Of a stretch of DNA of 64,000 nt, positions 15,070 through 24,472 are shown in pieces. Within the stretch, counting starts at the first letter, position 1; each line of letters begins with the position of its first letter. The notes under the pieces were generated by a model. The model did no database searches and was not told the DNA's origin. It saw only the letters and a program-made list of their open reading frames with translations. Made by a program: the position numbers and the translations under genes. This stretch comes from Armatimonadota bacterium (lineage in GTDB: Bacteria; Sysuimicrobiota; Sysuimicrobiia; Sysuimicrobiales; Sysuimicrobiaceae). Location of the stretch: assembly GCA_031460175.1 (NCBI GenBank), contig JAVKGW010000001.1, positions 1 through 64,000 on the forward strand, given 5' to 3'.

Positions 15070-16061
15070 AGGTACCGCTCCCGGAACCGTTGGACCACCC
15101 GGAAGCTCAGCAGGTTCATGAGGAGCGTCAGAACGAACAGGAGCATACCCGCGGCAAAGAGGGTTCGGTATTCCACGGACCCGTAGGGGGTGTCCCCCAG
15201 GCTCACCTGCACGATGAAGGCGGTGATGGTCTCCACGGTCTCCAGGGGGTTGAAGGTCCAGTTGGGGGTCTGGCCCGCGGCCAGGGCCACGATCATGGTC
15301 TCCCCGATGGCGCGGGAAAGGGCCAGCACGCAGGCCGCGGCGATCCCGGAAAGGGATGCGGGGATCACCACCCGCAGGGCGACCTCCATGGGGGTGGCGC
15401 CCAGGGCGTAGGCCCCGTGCCGGAGCTCGGCCGGGACCGCCCGCATCACGTCCTCGCTGAGGGAAGACACGAGGGGCAGGATCATGATGCCCATCACCAA
15501 CCCGGCACTCAGCGCGTTCTGTCCCGCCAGGGCCTGCCCGAAGACGTGATCCTGGAGGAAGGGGGTCACGAAGGTGAGGGCGAAGTACCCGTACACGATG
15601 GTGGGAACCCCGGCGAGGAGCTCCAGGGCCGGCTTTACCCTTCGGCGCACGCCCTCCGGCGCGAACTCGCTCAGGTACACGGCGGCAAGCAGCCCGAGGG
15701 GGACCGCCACCGCGAGGGCGATGAGGCTGGTGAGCACCGTCCCCGCCAAGAGGGGCAACACCCCGAACCGTTTGGTGCTGTACAGCGGGCTCCAGGTGGT
15801 CTCCGTGAAGAACTCCCGCAAAAGCCGCCACGGATTTCCCACGAGATCCGGTCGGGCCTCCACAAACCGCTGGAGGTCCGGCCGACGGGCCGCGAGCTGC
15901 GGATCCGCCGCGTGCACGGGAAGCCGGAAGAACTCCACGGTCTCGTAGGCGAGCACCGCGGCGATGGCTACCGTGACCCCCAGGGAGAGCCAGGCACACA
16001 GGGCCAGGCCCGCTCCGATGGCGCTCTCCCGGATCCACCGATCGGTCTTGCGCTCTCCCAT
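15066..16061 (-). CDS. pstC: Phosphate ABC transporter permease PstC
   Basis: A 331-residue permease with about six to seven membrane helices. It has a periplasmic loop after the first helix, and PstC-type motifs [14 protein letters not shown], the EAA loop [20 protein letters not shown], and [18 protein letters not shown] 16061 (MGERKTDRW) is preferred; GTG 16076 is in frame but poorly supported. A candidate Pho box lies 24 nt upstream (16085-16101), suggesting a second promoter inside the pst operon in addition to that of pstS. Confidence 0.93.
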   Translation of the reverse strand: MGERKTDRWIRESAIGAGLALCAWLSLGVTVAIAAVLAYETVEFFRLPVHAADPQLAARRPDLQRFVEARPDLVGNPWRLLREFFTETTWSPLYSTKRFGVLPLLAGTVLTSLIALAVAVPLGLLAAVYLSEFAPEGVRRRVKPALELLAGVPTIVYGYFALTFVTPFLQDHVFGQALAGQNALSAGLVMGIMILPLVSSLSEDVMRAVPAELRHGAYALGATPMEVALRVVIPASLSGIAAACVLALSRAIGETMIVALAAGQTPNWTFNPLETVETITAFIVQVSLGDTPYGSVEYRTLFAAGMLLFVLTLLMNLLSFRVVQRFRERYL

Positions 16062-16084
16062 CCCCCTATATCCCACCCTGCCTG

Positions 16085-16101
16085 TGTTAATTCCGGGTTA
16101 A
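16085..16101 (-). promoter_or_regulatory. Candidate Pho box upstream of pstC
   Basis: TTAACC-CGGAA-TTAACA on the minus strand: two hexamers related to the Gram-positive PhoP consensus TT(A/T/C)ACA with exactly 5 nt between them. It lies 24 nt before pstC. A similar two-repeat element with the same spacing precedes pstS. Confidence 0.6.
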
Positions 16102-16126
16102 GAAGATGGGGCGGCGGGGTGGGGGT

Positions 16127-16147
16127 GCTCCCGGGGGGTACGGGAGC
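16127..16147 (-). other. Hairpin between pstS and pstC
   Basis: GCTCCCG, 7-nt loop, CGGGAGC: a perfect 7-bp stem 28 nt after the pstS stop. There is no U-run, so it is probably an RNA-stability or partial-attenuation hairpin that lets pstS be expressed above the downstream permease genes, a common arrangement in binding-protein operons. Confidence 0.4.
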
Positions 16148-16175
16148 AGGGCGAGGCCGCCGCCCCAGGGCCTCC

Positions 16176-17306
16176 TCACCGGCAGTGCGCCACGTACTCC
16201 CGGTTCACCCGTTCCAGGGTGGCGTGGCCCGCGGCCTTCCCGCCTTCCCGGAAGGCCGTCCCGGCCTTGAGGCGTGCGATGCACTGCCGGGCGGCCGCGT
16301 ACACCGCCTCGGGGAACTCCACGTACCCCACGGCCCGGACGAGGTTGGTCTTCCTATCCGGCCGCCGGGGGTCGTCCACCTGGAGGTTCACACCCGTCCT
16401 CTGGCCCACGTACCAGCTGGCGAACTGCCGCACCTCGGGCTTGGTGAGGGCGCTCGTGCGGTTCAGGTAGATGAAAAGCGGCCGGGTCAACGGGTAGCGG
16501 CCCGACTTGGTGTTGTCGAAGGTGGGTTCGATTCCCCGGCACTGGTCGTTGGACGCGAGGTCTGTCCGGTCGCTCGGGTCGATGGCCACACCCTTCACGC
16601 GCCCCAGGTTCTCCTCCAGGTACGCCAATCCGAAGTACCCCAAAGCCCCCTCGTCCCGGCTCACGAACTGCACCGTCACGTTGTCGTCCTCGGTGGCCTG
16701 GTAGTCGCCCCGGCTGGCCTTGGCGCGGCCGGTGACCATCTCCGTGAAGCTGTCGAAGGTCCCCGAGTCGGCTCCCGCACCCGCCAGCCGCAGCGGCCGG
16801 TCGGGGAAGGTCCTGCGGACCTGGCGCCAGCTGGTGATCCGCCGCTCGGCTGCGGGTTCCCAGATGCGCTTCAGCTCCCCCAGCGTGAGGCACGTGGCCC
16901 AGGTGTTGCGGGGGTGCACCACCACGCTGAGTCCGTCGATGGCCACGGGGACTTCCACGTAACTCACCTGGTTCCGTCGGCACGCCTCGTCCTCCTCGGG
17001 CCGGATGGGACGGGACGCGTCCTGGATGTCCGTGCGGGACTGAGGGCTGTCCGCGCAGAACTTCTTGAACCCCCCTCCGGTCCCGCTGATCCCCACCGTG
17101 ATCCGGATCCCCCGGCCCTGCACGGTCTTCCGGAACTCCTCCGCCACCGCGCTCGTGAGAGGGGCGACGGTGCTGGACCCGTCAATCACGATGGTCCCGG
17201 CTGGACTTGTGGTCCCCCCCGCCCGCTGCTGGGCGAGGCCGAAAGGGGCACCGCTTACGGACATCAGGAGTCCTAAACCGGCCACGAGGAGCTTCCTGAT
17301 GCTCAT
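16176..17306 (-). CDS. pstS: Phosphate-binding protein PstS
   Basis: A 376-residue exported phosphate-binding protein. A signal peptide is evident ([18 protein letters not shown], cleavage near FGLAQQ). The ligand loops are [18 protein letters not shown] and the [12 protein letters not shown] block, with [13 protein letters not shown] later. Two or more Cys pairs may be disulfides. ATG 17306 has GGAGGAGGTG upstream; the open frame upstream adds only a non-signal extension. First gene of the pst operon, with a candidate Pho box at 17362-17378. Confidence 0.95.
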   Translation of the reverse strand: MSIRKLLVAGLGLLMSVSGAPFGLAQQRAGGTTSPAGTIVIDGSSTVAPLTSAVAEEFRKTVQGRGIRITVGISGTGGGFKKFCADSPQSRTDIQDASRPIRPEEDEACRRNQVSYVEVPVAIDGLSVVVHPRNTWATCLTLGELKRIWEPAAERRITSWRQVRRTFPDRPLRLAGAGADSGTFDSFTEMVTGRAKASRGDYQATEDDNVTVQFVSRDEGALGYFGLAYLEENLGRVKGVAIDPSDRTDLASNDQCRGIEPTFDNTKSGRYPLTRPLFIYLNRTSALTKPEVRQFASWYVGQRTGVNLQVDDPRRPDRKTNLVRAVGYVEFPEAVYAAARQCIARLKAGTAFREGGKAAGHATLERVNREYVAHCR

Positions 17307-17361
17307 GGGGTTTTCACCTCCTCCGGAGATTTCCGCCTTCATCCAAACGCTCGATGGGCCT

Positions 17362-17378
17362 TGTTAAGAGCCATCTAA
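17362..17378 (-). promoter_or_regulatory. Candidate Pho box upstream of pstS
   Basis: TTAGAT-GGCTC-TTAACA on the minus strand, two PhoP-like hexamers with 5-nt spacing, 56 nt upstream of the pstS start. Same architecture as the element before pstC (16085-16101), which supports both being real. The surrounding interval 17307-17485 holds no gene. Confidence 0.6.
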
Positions 17379-17485
17379 GGGCGAGTCAACGGAAGATCAA
17401 GTTCCGAACCTCCCTCCTCCCGTGCCCACAGAGCGCATGGCGGTTCAATCTGCTCGGGAGGTTAGAACCCCCGCCGCTGAGGGGT

Positions 17486-17971
17486 TCAGCCCGGAACCGG
17501 CGGGGGAACCTGGAGGGCGCTGAGGGGACCGGGGTAGTGCACCAGTTCCACCCCGGCCTCCTCCAGCAGGCGGGCCGCGGCCGGGTCCGGGTAGTCCCCC
17601 GCGTAGACCACCCGCACGAGTCCCACGTTGGCGATCATCTTCGCGCACACAAGGCACGGCTGGTGCGTGGTGTAGAGGGTGGCGCCCGCGATGGCGACCC
17701 CGTGATGGGCGGCCTGGAGGATGGCGTTCTGCTCCGCGTGGATGCACAGGCACGTGTCGTGGCCCGTGCCGGAAGGGGCCTCTCCCGCGCACCGGGGACA
17801 TCCTCCTTCTCCGCAGTTCCGCAATCCCCGTGGCGTGTCGTTGTAGCCCGTGGAGAGCACCATGCGGTCCAGCACGATCACCGCCCCTACCCGGCGGCGC
17901 AGACACGTGGAGCGGCTGCTGGCGAGCACCGCCATGCTCATGAAGTAGTCGTCCCAGCTGGGCCGCGTCAT
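17486..17971 (-). CDS. comEB: Deoxycytidylate (dCMP) deaminase, ComEB family
   Basis: A 161-residue zinc deaminase making dUMP from dCMP for thymidylate synthesis. The zinc site is visible as [10 protein letters not shown] and [12 protein letters not shown]; a further Cys-rich loop [14 protein letters not shown] is usual in this family. The ATG 17971 start overlaps the upp stop (ATGA). The upp-comEB pairing is typical of Gram-positive-like genomes. ComEB was named for a competence locus, but the enzyme is metabolic. Confidence 0.93.
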   Translation of the reverse strand: MTRPSWDDYFMSMAVLASSRSTCLRRRVGAVIVLDRMVLSTGYNDTPRGLRNCGEGGCPRCAGEAPSGTGHDTCLCIHAEQNAILQAAHHGVAIAGATLYTTHQPCLVCAKMIANVGLVRVVYAGDYPDPAAARLLEEAGVELVHYPGPLSALQVPPPVPG

Positions 17972-18597
17972 CTTGTCCCGAAGAGCCGATCTCCTGCGTC
18001 CCCCAGCCCCGGGAGGATGTACCCGTGCGCGTCCAGACCCTCGTCCACCGCCGCGGCGTAGATCTCCACCTCGGGATGGTCTGTGTGAAGCCGGGCGATC
18101 CCCTCGGGGGCCGCGATGAGGCACAGGAACTTGAACCGCCTTGCCCCCTGCTCCTTGAGGAGGTGCACGCACGCGGAGGCAGACCCTCCCGTGGCCAGCA
18201 TGGGATCCAGGATCAGCGCCTCCCGCTGGGCCATGTCCTCCGGGAGCTTCACGTAGTACACCCCGGGGAGCAAAGTCTCCGGATCCCGCTCGATGCCCAC
18301 GTGGCCCACGCGCGCGGTGGGCAGGAGCTTCACGATCCCGGGCTCCATCCCCAGTCCTGCCCGGAGGATGGAGACGACGGCAAGCCCTGAACCCGCAATG
18401 CTCCTCCCCCGCGTGCGCATGAGGGGGGTCTCGACCTCGACCTCCCGCGTGTGCAGGTCCCGGGTGGCCTCGAAGGCCAAAAGCATGCTGATCTCCTCCA
18501 CCAGCTCCCGGAACTCCTTCGGAGGAGTGCGCCGGTCCCGCAGGAGGGACAGCTTGTGCTGGATGAGCGGATGATCCACCACGCGGACGCTGGACAC
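17968..18597 (-). CDS. upp: Uracil phosphoribosyltransferase
   Basis: A 209-residue enzyme salvaging uracil to UMP with PRPP. Typical blocks are [14 protein letters not shown] at the N-terminus, [12 protein letters not shown], the PRPP loop [13 protein letters not shown] and the uracil-binding C-terminus [20 protein letters not shown]. Start is GTG 18597. It lies 8 nt after glyA and overlaps comEB by 4 nt, within a nucleotide/one-carbon housekeeping operon. Confidence 0.96.
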   Translation of the reverse strand: MSSVRVVDHPLIQHKLSLLRDRRTPPKEFRELVEEISMLLAFEATRDLHTREVEVETPLMRTRGRSIAGSGLAVVSILRAGLGMEPGIVKLLPTARVGHVGIERDPETLLPGVYYVKLPEDMAQREALILDPMLATGGSASACVHLLKEQGARRFKFLCLIAAPEGIARLHTDHPEVEIYAAAVDEGLDAHGYILPGLGDAGDRLFGTR

Positions 18598-18605
18598 CGC
18601 GCCTC

Positions 18606-19889
18606 CTACTTCCCCGGGAGGGCCAGGGCCTGGGTCGCCTCCGGCACGTCCTCTGGGTAGACGGGGAAGGTGGAACAGAGCTCATGCACCTCGGCCCGTA
18701 CGCGGCCTGCCACTTCCGGATCCCCGGGGGCGCAGAGCACCGCGTGGATCCAGGCGGCGATCTGTCGCATCTCGTCCTCCTTCATGCCCCGGGTGGTCAC
18801 CGCAGGCGTTCCGATGCGGATGCCGCTCGTGACCGTGGGTTTCTGGGGATCACCGGGCACCATGTTCTTGTTCACGATGATGTGGGCCTCCCCCAGGGCT
18901 GTCTCGGCCGTTTTCCCCGTGAGGTTGCGGTCGCGCAGGTCCACCAGGAGCAGGTGGTTGTCGGTTCCGCCGCTCGTGATGTGCCACCCGCGCCGCAAGA
19001 GCTCCTCCGCCAGGACCTGTGCGTTGCGCACCACCTGGGCGGCATAAGCCCGGAAGGCAGGCTGAGCAGCCTCATGGAAGCACACGGCCTTGGCCGCGAT
19101 CACGTGCATGAGGGGCCCTCCCTGGGAGAAGGGGAACACCGCACGGTCCACCTCCCGGGCGAGCTCCGCCCGGCAGAGGATGAGCCCTCCGCGGGGTCCG
19201 CGCAGGGTCTTGTGGGTGGTGGAGGTGACGAGGTCCGCGTACGGCACGGGGTTGGGGTGCACGCCGCCCGCCACGAGCCCCGCGAAGTGGGCCATGTCCA
19301 CCATCAGGTACGCCCCAACCTCGTCCGCGATCTCCCGCAATCGGGGGAAATCGTAGGCCCGGGGATACGCGGTGGCACCCGCCACGATCATCCGGGGGCG
19401 GTGTTCCCGGGCGAGCCTTGCGATCTGATCGTAGTCGATCCGCTCCGTGCGGGGATCCACCCCGTAGGGGATGATGTGGAACAGCTGCCCGCTGAAGTTC
19501 ACGGGGCTTCCGTGAGTGAGATGCCCGCCGTGCGCGAGGTCCATGGCCAGGATCCGATCGCCGGGCCGCAGCACCGCGAAGTACGCGGCGAAGTTGGCCT
19601 GGGTGCCGGAGTGCGGCTGGACGTTGGCGTGCTCCGCTCCGAAGAGGCGCTTCGCCCGCTCCTGGGCCAGCCGCTCTGCCCGGTCCACGTGCGTGCACCC
19701 TCCGTAGTACCGCCGGCCGGGGTAGCCCTCCGCGTACTTGTTGGTGAGCACGCTCCCCTGGGCTTCCAGCACCGCCCGGCTCGTGTAGTTCTCCGAGGCG
19801 ATGAGGTTCAGCTGCAGCCGTTGCCGCTCCAGGTCGTGCAGGATGGCGTCCGCCACTTCCGGATCGCTGCGCCGCAGGTACCGAAGCAC
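18606..19889 (-). CDS. glyA: Serine hydroxymethyltransferase
   Basis: A 427-residue PLP enzyme interconverting serine and glycine and charging tetrahydrofolate with one-carbon units. Motifs: [47 protein letters not shown] and the PLP lysine in [17 protein letters not shown] 19889 is chosen because GGAGGGG lies 6 nt upstream and it starts just after the rpiB stop. Full length for the family. Confidence 0.96.
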   Translation of the reverse strand: MLRYLRRSDPEVADAILHDLERQRLQLNLIASENYTSRAVLEAQGSVLTNKYAEGYPGRRYYGGCTHVDRAERLAQERAKRLFGAEHANVQPHSGTQANFAAYFAVLRPGDRILAMDLAHGGHLTHGSPVNFSGQLFHIIPYGVDPRTERIDYDQIARLAREHRPRMIVAGATAYPRAYDFPRLREIADEVGAYLMVDMAHFAGLVAGGVHPNPVPYADLVTSTTHKTLRGPRGGLILCRAELAREVDRAVFPFSQGGPLMHVIAAKAVCFHEAAQPAFRAYAAQVVRNAQVLAEELLRRGWHITSGGTDNHLLLVDLRDRNLTGKTAETALGEAHIIVNKNMVPGDPQKPTVTSGIRIGTPAVTTRGMKEDEMRQIAAWIHAVLCAPGDPEVAGRVRAEVHELCSTFPVYPEDVPEATQALALPGK

Positions 19890-19890
19890 C

Positions 19891-20346
19891 TCAACCCCTC
19901 CGCATGTACTTCTCTTCCAACCGCCGGATCTTCTCCAGTCGCGGCACGTGACGGCCCCCCTCGAACTCCGTGCGAAGCCACGTCTGCACGATTTCCCGCG
20001 CCAGCTCCACCCCCACGACCCGGGCGCCCAGGGAGAGCACGTTGGCATCGTTGTGGGCCCGGCTCATGCGGGCGGTGTACGCTTCCCAGCACAGGGCGCA
20101 TCGGATGCCGGGCACCTTGTTGGCGGCCATGGCCTCCCCGTTGCCGCTCCCGCCGATGACGATGCCCCGGTCGCACTCCCCCCGGGCCACCGCCTCCGCG
20201 GCGGGCACCACGAAGTCCGGGTAATCCACGGGGTCCTCTCCGAACGCCCCGAAGTCCACCACCTCGTGGCCCAGGGCGGTGAGGTCCGCCTTCAGGATCT
20301 CCTTCAGGGCGTATCCCGCGTGGTCGCTGGCGATGGCGATCCGCAT
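19891..20346 (-). CDS. rpiB: Ribose-5-phosphate isomerase B, Glu-type
   Basis: A 151-residue RpiB/LacAB sugar isomerase interconverting ribose and ribulose 5-phosphate. It begins [16 protein letters not shown]. The catalytic segment is [17 protein letters not shown], with Gly-Ser where many RpiB proteins have the catalytic Cys, and Glu71 following; this is the actinobacterial pattern in which Glu acts as base. The upstream frame is open but only ATG 20346 gives the family start. It supplies PRPP precursors near the upp and pyr genes. Confidence 0.93.
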   Translation of the reverse strand: MRIAIASDHAGYALKEILKADLTALGHEVVDFGAFGEDPVDYPDFVVPAAEAVARGECDRGIVIGGSGNGEAMAANKVPGIRCALCWEAYTARMSRAHNDANVLSLGARVVGVELAREIVQTWLRTEFEGGRHVPRLEKIRRLEEKYMRRG

Positions 20347-20371
20347 CCTGTCCGCTCCTTCGCCGCGGCGT

Positions 20372-21268
20372 CTAGGGGTTCCTGCGCCCGCCGGGCCACC
20401 ATCCCGCCACCACCCGCTCCAGTCCCGCGAGGTCTCGCTCCACCCGGACCCCCTCAAAGCCCGCCTCGCCCATCATGCGGGCCACACGGCCGGGCTGATC
20501 CCACTTCGGACTCACCTCCAGGGCCAGGAACCCTCCCGGGTACAGAACCCGCGGGGCCTGCGCAAGGATGCGGGCGTGCACCTCGGTTCCCGTGGGCCCC
20601 GGCGCGAAGAGGGCGATGGGGGGCTCCGCGAGCACCTCCCGGGGAAGCTCCGCCCGGGCCTGTGGGGGGACGTAGGGAGGGTTGCTGACCACCGCGTGCG
20701 CCCGCACCCCCCGTTCCTCCGCGGGCGCCAGCGCATCCCCCAACAGGAACCGCACGCGCCCCTCTACCCCGTGGCGTCGGGCGTTCCCCTGGGCCACCTC
20801 GAGGGCTCCGGGGGAGATCTCCGTGGCGTACACCACCGCTTCCCTGCGGTGGACCGCGATGGCGACCGCCACCGCCCCGCTTCCCGTCCCCACCTCCACC
20901 ACCACGGGTTCGGGGACCCCACGGATCGCTTCCAGGGCGAGGTCCACCAGCAACTCCGTCTCGGGTCGGGGGATGAGGACCCGTTCGTCCACGAGGAACG
21001 GAAGCCCGTAGAACTCCCGCTCCCCGAGCAGGTAGGCGGTCGGTCTTCCCGCGCCCCTCGCTTCCAGGAGCCGCACGTACCGGGCCCAGACTTCCGGAGC
21101 GGGCGGCCGCGTCCACCGGACGTAGAGGCATGCCCGGTCGAGTCCGGCCGCGTGACGCAGCAGCACCTCCGCTTCCAGCTCCGGGTTCTCTACTCCACAG
21201 GACGCCAGGTGCTCCCGACCCAGGAGGTAGGCCTCGCGGAGGCTCGCGGGAACGGGGATCACCGCCAT
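20372..21268 (-). CDS. prmC: Release factor glutamine methyltransferase
   Basis: A 298-residue N5-glutamine methyltransferase that modifies the GGQ Gln of peptide release factors. The SAM site is VVVEVGTGSGAVAVAIA and the diagnostic catalytic motif is VVSNPPYVP. The helical N-terminal release-factor-binding domain is present (residues 1-90), including RPTAYLLGEREFYGLPF. Start ATG 21268, 13 nt after the prfA stop; prfA-prmC adjacency is very widely conserved. Confidence 0.95.
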   Translation of the reverse strand: MAVIPVPASLREAYLLGREHLASCGVENPELEAEVLLRHAAGLDRACLYVRWTRPPAPEVWARYVRLLEARGAGRPTAYLLGEREFYGLPFLVDERVLIPRPETELLVDLALEAIRGVPEPVVVEVGTGSGAVAVAIAVHRREAVVYATEISPGALEVAQGNARRHGVEGRVRFLLGDALAPAEERGVRAHAVVSNPPYVPPQARAELPREVLAEPPIALFAPGPTGTEVHARILAQAPRVLYPGGFLALEVSPKWDQPGRVARMMGEAGFEGVRVERDLAGLERVVAGWWPGGRRNP

Positions 21269-21281
21269 GGCGCTGCCCCGC

Positions 21282-22370
21282 TCACGGGGCGCCCGCGGCC
21301 GCCCGGGCCTCCGCCAGCTTCGCGGCCCGCTCGCGGGCCAGAAGGGCCTCCACGAGCTCATCGAGATCTCCGTCCAGGACTTCCTCCAGCCGGTACAGGG
21401 TGAGGCCGATGCGGTGGTCCGTGACCCGGTTCTGCGGGAAGTTGTACGTGCGGATCTTCTCGCTGCGCTCGCCGGTGCCCACCTGCTGGCGCCGCTGGGC
21501 CGCGATCTGCTCCTGCTGCTCCCGCTGGCGGCGTTCCAGCAGGTGCGACCGGAGGATGCGCAGGGCCTTCTCCCGGTTCTGGTACTGGCTGCGTTCGTCC
21601 TGGCAGGTGACCACGATCCCCGTGGGCAGGTGGCGCACCCGGACCGCGGTCTCCACCTTGTTCACGTGCTGCCCGCCTGCCCCGCCCGCCCGGAAGGTCT
21701 CGAGCTCGATCTCCTCCGGCCGGATCTCCACCTCCACCTCCTCCGCCTCCGGGAGCACCGCCACCGTGGCCGTGGAGGTGTGGATGCGGCCTGAGGCCTC
21801 CGTGACCGGCACCCGCTGTACCCGGTGCACCCCGCTTTCGTGCTTGAGCCGGCTGTACGCTCCCTTCCCCGCGATCCCCAGGGTGGCGGACTTCACCCCG
21901 CCCAGGTCGCTGGGTTGCAGGTCCAGGATCTCCACCTTCCACCCCTTGCGCTCCGCGTACCGGGTGTACATCCGCATCAGATCCCCCGCAAACAGGGCCG
22001 CTTCCTCCCCGCCGGTTCCGGGCCGGATCTCCAAGATCACGTTCCGGTCGTCGTACGGGTCGCGGGGCGCCAGGCGCTCTTCCAGGCGGGCCCGCACCTC
22101 CGTCTCCTCACGGCGCAGCCGCTCCAGCTCCGCCTCCGCGAGCTCCCGCACCTCCGGATCCGCATCGCGTCGCAGGGTCTCCGCTCCTTCCATCTCCCGC
22201 CGGATGCGGCGCAGCTCTCGGATGAGGGCCACGAGCTCTTCCAGCTCCGCGTGCTCCTTCGCCAGCTCCCGGTACCGGGCCGGATCGGAGAACACCGCAG
22301 GGTCGCTCAGCCGCTCGGTCAGGGCCTCGTAACGGGCTTCGTATGTCTCCAGATGTCTCCAGTCCAGCAT
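21282..22370 (-). CDS. prfA: Peptide chain release factor 1
   Basis: A 362-residue class I release factor for UAA and UAG. The peptidyl-hydrolysis motif [19 protein letters not shown] is intact, and the codon-recognition tripeptide is PVT in [14 protein letters not shown], consistent with the RF1 PxT motif rather than RF2 SPF. N-terminal coiled region rich in Glu and Arg. It starts 3 nt after the DUF1385 gene stop and is followed by prmC. Confidence 0.96.
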   Translation of the reverse strand: MLDWRHLETYEARYEALTERLSDPAVFSDPARYRELAKEHAELEELVALIRELRRIRREMEGAETLRRDADPEVRELAEAELERLRREETEVRARLEERLAPRDPYDDRNVILEIRPGTGGEEAALFAGDLMRMYTRYAERKGWKVEILDLQPSDLGGVKSATLGIAGKGAYSRLKHESGVHRVQRVPVTEASGRIHTSTATVAVLPEAEEVEVEIRPEEIELETFRAGGAGGQHVNKVETAVRVRHLPTGIVVTCQDERSQYQNREKALRILRSHLLERRQREQQEQIAAQRRQQVGTGERSEKIRTYNFPQNRVTDHRIGLTLYRLEEVLDGDLDELVEALLARERAAKLAEARAAAGAP

Positions 22371-22373
22371 TCC

Positions 22374-23264
22374 CTACACCACCGTCCGCTCCAGCACTCC
22401 CTCCTCCCGGAGGAGGACGTTCTCCAGGGCCCGGATGGCCACCTCCACCTGGGCATCGTCCGGCTCCCGGGTGGTGAGGTGCTGTAACCAAAGTCCCGGC
22501 CAAATCAGGGGCCGGACCCACCGGGAACGGGCCCCTGCCCGGATCACCTCGTAGCTCAGCCCCGCCACGAGGGGCAGGAGCAGCACCCGGGAGGCGATCC
22601 GCTCCCACAGCGGCGGCTTGCCCAGGAGGGAGAAGACCATCACCGCCACCCCCATCACCACCAGCAGGAAGGAGGTGCCGCAGCGGGGGTGGAACCGGCT
22701 CTGCTTCTGGACCTCCGAGACCACGAGGGGCACACCGCGCTCCCATGCGTTTACCGCCTTGTGCTCCGCCCCGTGATACATGTACACCCGGCGCAGGTCC
22801 GGGAGCAGGCCCACGAGCCCGATGTACAGAACGAGGATCGCCACCCGGATGCATCCCTCCGCGAGGTTAAAGGCCACGGGGGGAAGGTCGTGGCCCACCC
22901 ACCGGACCAACACGGTGGGCGTCACGAAGAAGAGCCCCACCGCGACCCCCAGCCCTCCCGCCAGGCTCAGGGCGACCTCCCGACCGGAAAGTTCCCGGCC
23001 GGCCTGCTCGGAGACGACCTGGTTCGCGGAGTACAGGAGGGCCCGGATGCCGAGGCTGAGGGCCTCGTACAGCACCACCACCCCGCGCACCACGGGGAGC
23101 CTGGCCCAGCGGCTCCGCACCAACAGGCTCGGACGGTGGTAGACCTCCTCCACGATCCGGCCCTCCGGCGCCCGCACCGCGGTGCTCACCCAGCTGGGGC
23201 CCCGCATCATGACCCCTTCCAGCACCGCCTGCCCGCCGATCATCAGGCGCACGGATCCCCGCAT
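22374..23264 (-). CDS. DUF1385 membrane protein (YqhQ family)
   Basis: About 296 residues with four to five hydrophobic segments. The N-terminal IGGQAVLEGVMMRGPSWVS and the central YMYHGAEHKAVNAWE, then SRFHPRCGTSFLL, are diagnostic of DUF1385; the His/Glu/Cys cluster suggests a metal site. ATG 23264 is the likely start (TTG 23282 also possible). DUF1385 genes commonly lie next to prfA in Gram-positive-like genomes. No verified function is known to me. Confidence 0.9.
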   Translation of the reverse strand: MRGSVRLMIGGQAVLEGVMMRGPSWVSTAVRAPEGRIVEEVYHRPSLLVRSRWARLPVVRGVVVLYEALSLGIRALLYSANQVVSEQAGRELSGREVALSLAGGLGVAVGLFFVTPTVLVRWVGHDLPPVAFNLAEGCIRVAILVLYIGLVGLLPDLRRVYMYHGAEHKAVNAWERGVPLVVSEVQKQSRFHPRCGTSFLLVVMGVAVMVFSLLGKPPLWERIASRVLLLPLVAGLSYEVIRAGARSRWVRPLIWPGLWLQHLTTREPDDAQVEVAIRALENVLLREEGVLERTVV

Positions 23265-23306
23265 CCCGTAGCATCCTAACACCCGCGGGGCAGGCAGTGG
23301 GATCCC

Positions 23307-24155
23307 TTATCGGAGGTAGCGGAGGGGATCCACGGGTTGACCCCGGACCCGCACCTCGAAGTGCAGGTGGGACCCCGTACAGGCACCGGTGCATCCCACC
23401 GCGGCGATTCGCTGGCCCTGCTGCACCCACTGGCCCGGCCGCACGAAGAGCCGGGAGGCGTGTCCGTAGAAGGTCTCTAGACCCCCTCCATGATCCAGGA
23501 CCACCAGGAGCCCGTAGCCTCCGTACCACCCCGCATGGCGCACCCGGCCCGAGCGGGCTGCGTGAATGGGCGTTCCCCGAGGGGCCGAGATGTCAATGCC
23601 GTCGTGGTGGCGGCGCCAGCGTCTGCCGAACCGGCTCGTGATCACCCCCCGCGCGGGCCACAAAAACCCGACCCTCCGCCGCACGACGGAAATCTGCGTG
23701 GAAGTCCCGGAAGCGGGGATACGCAGGCGCTGCCCCGTCCGCAGCCGGTCGCTTCGAAGGCCGTTGGCGTCCATCAGGGCTTGAACCGTGACTCCGTAGC
23801 GCCGGGCGATGAGCCACAGGCTATCCCCGGGCCGCACGGTGTACACCCGCAAGCCCTCCTGCCCTCCCGGCGGGGCAGGGGGGTGAGAGGGGAACACGGC
23901 GGGCTGCGAAATGCCCCTCCCCGGAATCCGCAGGACCTGGCCGATCCGGAGAACCTGGGTCGGCTTCATCCCGTTCGCCGCAGCGATGGCCTCCACCGTG
24001 ACCCCGTAGCGCCGGGCAAGATCCCAAAGGGTATCCCCGGGCCTGACGATATGGACGAGTGGGGGAACCCGGCCGGGGGTCGCCCCGCGAGAGGTATCAG
24101 GGAATCCGAGGACCAGCAGGCATAGGCACAGAACCACCCACGCTCCCTTCCGCAT
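23307..24155 (-). CDS. Exported LysM/M23 peptidoglycan endopeptidase
   Basis: A 282-residue exported cell-wall hydrolase. Signal peptide: WVVLCLCLLVLGFPDTSRGA. Two LysM repeats follow (IVRPGDTLWDLARRYGV and YTVRPGDSLWLIARRYGV, about residues 35-80 and 103-148) for peptidoglycan binding. The M23 zinc domain has HHDGIDIS, FYGHASR and SHLHFEVRV, giving the expected His/Asp/His ligands. Probably first gene of the DUF1385-prfA-comEB run. Likely roles are wall remodelling at division or growth. Confidence 0.93.
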   Translation of the reverse strand: MRKGAWVVLCLCLLVLGFPDTSRGATPGRVPPLVHIVRPGDTLWDLARRYGVTVEAIAAANGMKPTQVLRIGQVLRIPGRGISQPAVFPSHPPAPPGGQEGLRVYTVRPGDSLWLIARRYGVTVQALMDANGLRSDRLRTGQRLRIPASGTSTQISVVRRRVGFLWPARGVITSRFGRRWRRHHDGIDISAPRGTPIHAARSGRVRHAGWYGGYGLLVVLDHGGGLETFYGHASRLFVRPGQWVQQGQRIAAVGCTGACTGSHLHFEVRVRGQPVDPLRYLR

Positions 24156-24274
24156 CGCCCGACCTTCGCCCGGGGAGTTTTGTCTGAACTGCGAAAGATT
24201 CTAACAAAGTCTCCGGGCCATGCATAGACCCTGGAACAAGGTCCTCCCTAGGTGTGCTGGGCAGGCGTCTATGG
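24156..24274. other. Intergenic gap upstream of the M23 peptidase
   Basis: This interval must contain the promoter for the 23307-24155 gene. A TAGAAT on the minus strand may be a -10, but no convincing -35 is at the right distance. No RNA gene seen. Confidence 0.3.
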
Positions 24275-24472
24275 TTAAGGGAGCCGGTGGGTGCGGAGGT
24301 ACTCCGCGAGGCCCACCAGACCCAAAAAGAGTCCGGCGAGGGAGGCGGCGTAGGCGGAGAGGGAGAGGAGGAGGTTTTGGGGGATCAGCCGGAGGGTGGT
24401 GAGGAAGAGCAGAGACCAGGAAGCGAGCAGGATCCCCAGGCCGAGGGCCACGAGCCGCAGGGAGCGATTCAC
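24275..24472 (-). CDS. Small two-helix membrane protein
   Basis: A 65-residue protein with two hydrophobic helices (LRLVALGLGILLASWSLLFL and LSAYAASLAGLFLGLVGLAE). The GTG 24472 start overlaps the stop of the oppF-type ATPase (GTGA), which supports translation. No family recognised. It may be an accessory of the peptide transporter or simply the last cotranscribed gene. Confidence 0.6.
   Translation of the reverse strand: MNRSLRLVALGLGILLASWSLLFLTTLRLIPQNLLLSLSAYAASLAGLFLGLVGLAEYLRTHRLP

Noticed and set aside
17465-17487. GAACCCC/GGGGTTC hairpin after comEB as intrinsic terminator
   Set aside because: It overlaps the comEB stop and has no U-run on the minus strand.
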